Shown one piece after another: positions 7,330-11,250 of a DNA stretch of 11,250 nucleotides. The stretch's first letter is position 1. Every line of letters begins with the position of its first letter. The translations under genes were made by a program, and so were the position numbers. The DNA comes from UBA9547 sp043769845 (GTDB taxonomy: Bacteria > Bacteroidota > Bacteroidia > Cytophagales > UBA9547). The notes beneath the pieces are model-generated. The model was not told the origin of the DNA and searched no databases. It saw only the letters and a program-made list of their open reading frames with translations. Location of the stretch: positions 1-11,250 of the forward strand of contig JAYVIX010000325.1 of the NCBI GenBank assembly GCA_043769845.1. Direction: 5' to 3'.

Positions 7330-7372
7330 AACGGTAGTAGTTAATAGTGAATAGTTTTCAGAATAATAACCC

Positions 7373-7405
7373 AGAGCTGACAGGCTTCAAAAACCTGTCA
7401 GCTCT
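7373..7405. repeat. Perfect 12-bp hairpin between moaD and hemJ (REP-like)
   Basis: AGAGCTGACAGG (7373-7384) and CCTGTCAGCTCT (7394-7405) are perfect reverse complements around a 9-base loop (CTTCAAAAA). On the - strand it lies 14 bp after the moaD stop and 43 bp before the hemJ start. No T-run follows on either strand. The CTGACAGG/CCTGTCAG core resembles short palindromes that recur between genes in many Flavobacteriia; this is from memory. It may stabilise or attenuate the moaD transcript. Confidence 0.75.
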
Positions 7406-7419
7406 AAAAGAGGGGAATT

Positions 7420-7653
7420 TCAACCACCACTGGAAGGTGGCATTATCAAAACTTCAGATACATTTTCGATGTTTTCGTCCAAAGTTACAAACGTATTATT
7501 GACTGCAAAACGGCATTTTTTAAGTAGTTCGGTCGAGGCTGGATTTGATTTTTCGAGCAATGTACGAAGTTCTGAAATTGTCGAAGGCTTGGCTTCTATT
7601 TCAAATTCAGTCTCAAAAAAATCTTTCAATCCCGCAAAAACGATCACTTTCAT
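7420..7653 (-). CDS. moaD: Molybdopterin synthase sulfur carrier subunit MoaD
   Basis: This 77-residue ubiquitin-like protein ends in Gly-Gly (IMPPSSGG), the MoaD signature; the terminal glycine is adenylated and thiocarboxylated to donate sulfur for converting cyclic pyranopterin monophosphate to molybdopterin. The length is normal (75-85), and the beta-grasp pattern is visible: MKVIVFAGLKDFF, then STISELRTLLE, then FAVNNTFV, then VSEVLIMPP. The ATG at 7653 starts directly at the first strand. It lies 39 bp downstream of moaA on the same strand. Its partner MoaE and the thiolating MoeB/ThiF-type enzyme are not in the window. Confidence 0.92.
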   Translation of the reverse strand: MKVIVFAGLKDFFETEFEIEAKPSTISELRTLLEKSNPASTELLKKCRFAVNNTFVTLDENIENVSEVLIMPPSSGG

Positions 7654-7692
7654 GATAGACTATTATTTTTTAATTATCGATTAGTAATTAAT

Positions 7693-8634
7693 TTATCCAC
7701 CGATTCCAATCATGGTGAGTTGGCTGCCTGTAAACCGGAGAGCTTGTTTGTGTAGCAGGGCTTTGTGAAGCAATTTTTCGAGCATTTCCTCGTCATTCAT
7801 CAGTTCGGATATCGAAATAGATTTGTTTTCACTCAAACAGCCAAAGATATTTCCATTACTATCCAAGCGTAAACGGTCGCAATCATGACAAAATGGTTCC
7901 GATTCGTTTGCAATAATTCCAAATTGGAAACCATCTGCGGTTTGCCAATAGTTGGCCGTTGCTGACTCTTTTCTGTTTACTTCTGAAAACAAATATTTGG
8001 ACGAAATGACTTTCAAAATTTCGTTTTGGGAGAAAAAATGTTCGTCAAATCGATTGCTGAACAAATGTCCCATTCGCATCAATTCTAAATATCGAATACT
8101 TATTTGTTTCGATCGGGCATATTCGAAAAGCGGTAGCACTTCTTGGTCGTTCAGGCTTTTCATGATCACCGAATTGAGTTTTACCTGAATGCCTTCTTGC
8201 AAACAAGCGTCTATTCCATCCAAAACTTGCGCCAATCCTTTGCGTCTGGCCATTGCTTCAAATGTAACAGGACTTATAGCATCCAACGAAATATTGATAC
8301 TTTCCAAACCTGCATTGGCCAAATCTTTTGCCATTTTAGGCAAAAGAAATCCGTTGCTGGTCATTTTGAGAGGAATGTTCAACTTGGAAAGCTCCGCCAC
8401 CAAAGGTACCAGACCTTTGTACAAAGTAGGTTCACCACCTGTAAGTCGAATGGTTTGTAAACCTAACAAATGGTGCAGTTGAGCTATGATTTCCGACAAG
8501 GAAGCCGATTTTAAAGTGCTGTTTTCCTTTTGAATACCATCGCCTTCGACACAATAGGTACAGCCAAAATTGCATACATTGGTCAAGCTCACGCGCAAGG
8601 TTTTGAACGTCCTTCCGTGCGCATCTGCAATCAA
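7693..8634 (-). CDS. moaA: GTP 3',8-cyclase MoaA (radical SAM)
   Basis: MoaA makes 3',8-cyclo-H2-GTP, the first step of molybdenum cofactor synthesis. The radical SAM cluster motif CNFGCTYC (C-x3-C-x2-C; C21, C25, C28 from this start) and the SAM-binding GGEP (66-69) are present. The second [4Fe-4S] site is C-x2-C-x13-C (CHDC...C, 249-266), and the protein ends in MIGIGG with the double glycine needed by MoaA. At 313 residues it is near the family norm (320-330). The start is a choice: the frame opens at an ATG at 8769, but this would overlap mog by 104 bases and add 45 residues without family similarity. The TTG at 8634 begins at (M)IADAHGRTFKTLRVS, where MoaA proteins start (x-D-x-x-G-R-x-x-x-x-L-R-x-S). 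An upstream non-standard start just after the mog stop is also possible. Confidence 0.9.
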   Translation of the reverse strand: MIADAHGRTFKTLRVSLTNVCNFGCTYCVEGDGIQKENSTLKSASLSEIIAQLHHLLGLQTIRLTGGEPTLYKGLVPLVAELSKLNIPLKMTSNGFLLPKMAKDLANAGLESINISLDAISPVTFEAMARRKGLAQVLDGIDACLQEGIQVKLNSVIMKSLNDQEVLPLFEYARSKQISIRYLELMRMGHLFSNRFDEHFFSQNEILKVISSKYLFSEVNRKESATANYWQTADGFQFGIIANESEPFCHDCDRLRLDSNGNIFGCLSENKSISISELMNDEEMLEKLLHKALLHKQALRFTGSQLTMIGIGG

Positions 8635-8665
8635 TTTCGGTATGTGTACCTTGGTTTGTATCAGT

Positions 8666-9190
8666 TTATTTTTTAGGTCTAAATGCTTCGATGATTTCGG
8701 GTTTTGTTTCGACCGAATCTCCCCCAATGAGTTCGATACAATACGGAATGACCACAAAAAGTTCGTCAAGCGTTTCTTTGATCGATTTGGGCTGACCAGG
8801 AAGATTCACGATCAAACATTTTTTGCGAACAACTGCCGTTTGCCTTGATAAAATGGCTGTAGGAACATATTTTAGGCTAATAGCGCGCATCCGTTCACCA
8901 AAACCATCCATTATTTTGTCGGCAATGGCGATAGTGGCTTCAGGAGTGACATCTCTTGGAGCTGGTCCAGTTCCTCCTGTAGTCAATACCAAGCTGCATC
9001 CTTCTTGATCAACTAAGTGAATTAAAGTATGTTCGATTTCAGATTGTTCGTCTGGCAATAGTTGGCAAACTGGAGTCCAATCTGAAGCAAGCGTATTTTC
9101 GAGCCAATGTTGAATAGCTGGCCCACCTTTGTCTTCATATTGTCCATTGAAAGCTCTGTCGCTTATTGTAACGATTCCAATTTTGGTCAT
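8666..9190 (-). CDS. mog: Molybdopterin adenylyltransferase Mog
   Basis: This 174-residue protein resembles E. coli Mog along its whole length: IGIVTISDRAFNGQYEDKG at the N-terminus, LTTGGTGPAPRDVTPEAT with GGTG at residues 72-75 and the metal/AMP-site Asp at 80, GFGERMR, PTAILSRQ, VNLPGQPKSIKE, then ETKPEIIEAFRPKK at the end. Mog activates molybdopterin by adenylation before MoeA inserts molybdate. The related MoaB lacks the last segment (VETxPEVVxAFRPK), so mog is preferred. The gene lies 39 bp after the rubredoxin protein and 31 bp before the proposed moaA start, as in an operon. Confidence 0.94.
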   Translation of the reverse strand: MTKIGIVTISDRAFNGQYEDKGGPAIQHWLENTLASDWTPVCQLLPDEQSEIEHTLIHLVDQEGCSLVLTTGGTGPAPRDVTPEATIAIADKIMDGFGERMRAISLKYVPTAILSRQTAVVRKKCLIVNLPGQPKSIKETLDELFVVIPYCIELIGGDSVETKPEIIEAFRPKK

Positions 9191-9229
9191 TTAACCAGAT
9201 TAAGACTTTGATGACGTAAATTAATCAGT

Positions 9230-10711
9230 TTAAGCCAAAACCTTCGTCTTATCTAGTTTTCTTCTTGTAAATGTTGATTTTGGGGCTTCACAAACTTGGC
9301 AGCACCATGCTTGATCTAGCTTTTCAAACGTAGTGCTGGCGGCAATGCCTGACTTAGAATCGCCAAATTCCTCATCATATAAAGTGAAGCATTCGGCACA
9401 TTGATAAATACTCTTTTCACCTATTGAATCGTTTTCGATTTCTTTTTTCTCGACATGCGATACGACATCGTCTCTGGTGAGTTTTTCGTAGTATTTGCGA
9501 CAAAGTAATAGCAAATCGTCTACCAAGAAAAACTTAGGTCGTTTGGCTGAAAAAAGCTTTAATTCCTGTCTATTCAGATCAAAATCAGGTACATAGTAAA
9601 TGTTGTAGTGTGGAAGTAGCTTGATTTTCCCAAACAAATTTATTTCGTATCTTTTCTCAATCACCACTGATGCCGCAACATCTCGGTTATCGGTTTTGAT
9701 CGCAAATGTGAGACCATATGTACGAACATCTTCGCTGTCCATTTGGCGAGAAAGGAAATTTTTTAGTTTGGTTGCTTTATCATCCAAATCACCAATTTTC
9801 CAATTCAATTCAGAAATATTGTGTCGAATATTAATTCCGTATTGTCCCAAGAGTTTTTCCCATTTGAAACGATCAGCCTCATTTATCCCTTTGATTAACA
9901 AAGATTTAAATGGAGTAAGATACACCGAACCGATTTTAGATTCCAGACATAAATCAGCTGCTTTTTCCAAAAATTCGATTGGAAAATCGTAATTTCTTCT
10001 GTAAATCCCCAACCAATATGACTCTCCCATTCGGTTCATTCCTTCGTAATTGGGAAAGCGCAAACGTGGTAATGCCAATTCTTCTTTCAGCGGAATAGTG
10101 TTAATGCGCAATGTGCCAGAAAGTAATTTACGAAGGTGAGCCAAATCGGCACGCAAACTATTATTGATCGAAAGTTCTGATTCTAAGGCTTTTGCAATAG
10201 TAGGAATATCTTCAGTATAAATAAGTTCTTGCCAACATTGAATGCCTTCAAATGAAGAATGTTTTACATATAAATACCAAAAATTAGGTTGGTTTGAAGA
10301 AATGAAATTCAGATTTCCGACAAAAAGCGGTACCAAACCTTGGGTATTGTCTACCACATTCACTTTCAGTTTTGGCTTGAAATCAAAGCCATCTAAAACG
10401 TCTTTGTACATGCCTTCGGTCAGCCAATTGTTGGCTTCTGAAAATATTTCTTCGGCTACATACGAACTTACAATGTTTGGATGTACGTTCTTATTGATCT
10501 CATAATCAAATGGTTCGAAATATTGAAAATTCTTTCTTAGTTCCGAAGGATCAATATAGGTTCTTAGATAGATGTTTTGACGTTCGCCAAAAGTAAGGTT
10601 CTTCACACGAAACCTTCGCGCTACCGAAACTATGTCTTTCAATGTTCCGGGCGATAAAATTCCACCTCGAACGTTTATTTTAATGAAAGATTGTCGCATC
10701 AATAAATCCAT
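9230..10711 (-). CDS. Siroheme-less nitrite/sulfite reductase-like protein fused to a C-terminal rubredoxin
   Basis: This 493-residue protein starts with a nitrite/sulfite reductase ferredoxin-like half domain (about 5-70: FIKINVRGGILSPGTLKDIV, then LTFGERQNIYLR). Residues 75-180 resemble the first siroheme-region domain (LFVGNLNFISS). A second ferredoxin-like half domain is at about 230-300 (SVYLTPFKSLLIKGI), and a remnant of the last domain lies up to about 410. The only cysteines before residue 430 are C159, C255 and C404, so the C-x5-C / C-x3-C motif that binds the coupled [4Fe-4S]-siroheme centre is missing. The C-terminus is a full rubredoxin: C438-x2-C441, 29 residues, C471-x2-C474, with the YQCAECFTLYDEE and WCCQVCEAPKS blocks. 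It probably carries electrons rather than reducing nitrite itself. It lies 40 bp after the nitrite-reductase-type flavoprotein and before the mo genes, so a role in nitrate/nitrite assimilation is inferred. Confidence 0.78.
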   Translation of the reverse strand: MDLLMRQSFIKINVRGGILSPGTLKDIVSVARRFRVKNLTFGERQNIYLRTYIDPSELRKNFQYFEPFDYEINKNVHPNIVSSYVAEEIFSEANNWLTEGMYKDVLDGFDFKPKLKVNVVDNTQGLVPLFVGNLNFISSNQPNFWYLYVKHSSFEGIQCWQELIYTEDIPTIAKALESELSINNSLRADLAHLRKLLSGTLRINTIPLKEELALPRLRFPNYEGMNRMGESYWLGIYRRNYDFPIEFLEKAADLCLESKIGSVYLTPFKSLLIKGINEADRFKWEKLLGQYGINIRHNISELNWKIGDLDDKATKLKNFLSRQMDSEDVRTYGLTFAIKTDNRDVAASVVIEKRYEINLFGKIKLLPHYNIYYVPDFDLNRQELKLFSAKRPKFFLVDDLLLLCRKYYEKLTRDDVVSHVEKKEIENDSIGEKSIYQCAECFTLYDEEFGDSKSGIAASTTFEKLDQAWCCQVCEAPKSTFTRRKLDKTKVLA

Positions 10712-10722
10712 AATCTTCTTTT

Positions 10723-10750
10723 AAATATTAATTAATAAATATTAATTAAT
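10723..10750. repeat. Perfect 14-bp tandem duplication in the spacer before the rubredoxin gene
   Basis: AAATATTAATTAAT occurs twice without a gap (10723-10736, 10737-10750) and fills most of the 40-bp spacer between the flavoprotein stop and the rubredoxin-protein start at 10711. The first unit starts 12 bp from that start codon. The AT-rich leader could favour translation in a Bacteroidota; copy number may vary by slippage. Confidence 0.8.
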
Positions 10751-10751
10751 T

Positions 10752-11250
10752 CTAGACTTCTACTAATTCGCGTTCCAAAATTGCTTTTACTTCTGGTCGG
10801 CAACTTCCGCAGCCTGTTCCTGCTCCTGTTTTTTGGCAAAGTTGCGTAAAATCTGTACAGCCAGCTTTAATAGCATTTTCGAGATTTCCTTGTCCGACAC
10901 TGTTGCATGAACAAACCAATTTGCCCAAAACTGGTTCAGATTTTTGATTTGAACGAAGTAATTGCAAACGTTTTTCGGATAATTCGATGCCATTGGCAAT
11001 CAAATCCTTGAATTCGAGAAACTCCGATTTATCGCCAATCAAAATCGCACCGACCAATCTATCGTTTTGAATGATACATTTTTTGTAGTAATGTTTAGCT
11101 TTGTCAATAAATGTAACTTCCTCATAATCAGTACTTCCCGAAGGGATTTCGATTACACCGAGCGAACAAAGATTCAATCCGTGCATTTTCAAAAGGCTCA
11201 TCGAAAGACTTCCTTTATAAGCACTTGACAAATCACCCGCCAAGAATTTG
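10752..11250 (-). CDS. NAD(P)/FAD-dependent nitrite reductase-type flavoprotein, C-terminal part (5' end outside window)
   Basis: The last 166 codons of a larger gene are present; the frame stays open to the window edge, reading KFLAGDLSSAYKGS at its left end. This is the C-terminal part of the pyridine-nucleotide-disulfide oxidoreductase region of NirB/NasB-type proteins (YKGS, then LKMHGLNLCSLGV, and KCIIQNDRLVGAILIGDKSE). It is followed by a BFD-like [2Fe-2S] domain with C-x-C-x31-C-x2-C (VCSCNSVGQG...GTGCGSC). The flavoprotein would take electrons from NAD(P)H and pass them through the [2Fe-2S] centre. The polypeptide ends after this domain, so it has no siroheme domain here; the catalytic nitrite reductase must be separate or the protein serves another acceptor. 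It is the first visible gene of the - strand cluster. Confidence 0.85.
   Translation of the reverse strand, partial: KFLAGDLSSAYKGSLSMSLLKMHGLNLCSLGVIEIPSGSTDYEEVTFIDKAKHYYKKCIIQNDRLVGAILIGDKSEFLEFKDLIANGIELSEKRLQLLRSNQKSEPVLGKLVCSCNSVGQGNLENAIKAGCTDFTQLCQKTGAGTGCGSCRPEVKAILERELVEV

Noticed and set aside
8143..8482. Overlapping + strand open frames inside moaA
   Set aside because: They are antisense to clear MoaA sequence and have no motif or translation signal of their own.
9621..9992. 123-codon open frame on the + strand inside the rubredoxin-fusion gene
   Set aside because: It is the antisense shadow of a conserved coding region with no recognisable domain.
1..11250. CRISPR arrays, insertion sequences, tRNA or rRNA genes
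   Set aside because: No regularly spaced direct repeats of suitable length, transposase motifs or tRNA/rRNA sequences were seen on either strand.

Overview
The window looks like chromosomal DNA from a Bacteroidota bacterium, probably a Cytophagia or Flavobacteriia relative. This rests on the AT-rich intergenic DNA, a Bacteroidota-type promoter (TTTG-N19-TAnnTTTr), few Shine-Dalgarno sequences, a 7TM-DISM histidine kinase with the phylum's typical H-D-L-K-G-P H-box, and a HemJ protein of the Bacteroidota type. There are no RNA genes, insertion sequences, phage genes or CRISPR arrays.

Left part (1-4345, all + strand). It opens with the last codons of trpD (anthranilate phosphoribosyltransferase), closed by a terminator hairpin. 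A 350-bp intergenic region follows, with a second near-perfect inverted repeat and a good promoter. Next is a 425-residue protein of unknown role with a HEPN-like domain, a long V/E/P-rich linker and a small C-terminal domain that may be winged-helix-like; a strong intrinsic terminator ends it. Then come an MFS efflux-type transporter and trpS (tryptophanyl-tRNA synthetase). A long hairpin lies between trpS and the convergent next gene.

Middle (4346-6804). A small lipoprotein gene with a possible BamE/SmpA-like fold (- strand) is divergent from an orphan 7TM-DISM sensor histidine kinase (+ strand). No response regulator is present.

Right part (6805-11250, all - strand). In order of transcription it holds the C-terminal part of a NAD(P)/FAD-dependent nitrite-reductase-type flavoprotein with a BFD-like [2Fe-2S] domain, a 493-residue protein with a nitrite/sulfite-reductase-like fold that has lost the siroheme/[4Fe-4S] cysteines but carries a complete C-terminal rubredoxin, mog, moaA, moaD and, after a hairpin-containing spacer, hemJ. 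This looks like part of a nitrate/nitrite assimilation locus: the mo genes serve molybdenum cofactor synthesis (needed by nitrate reductase) and the two redox proteins look like electron-transfer partners for nitrite reduction. Nitrate reductase, moaC, moaE and moeA are not in the window.

The most interesting items are the siroheme-less reductase-rubredoxin fusion and the HEPN-like protein. No clearly new multi-gene system is visible. Several intergenic repeats (heptad-phased repeats, REP-like hairpins, a perfect 14-bp tandem duplication) merit a genome-wide search.
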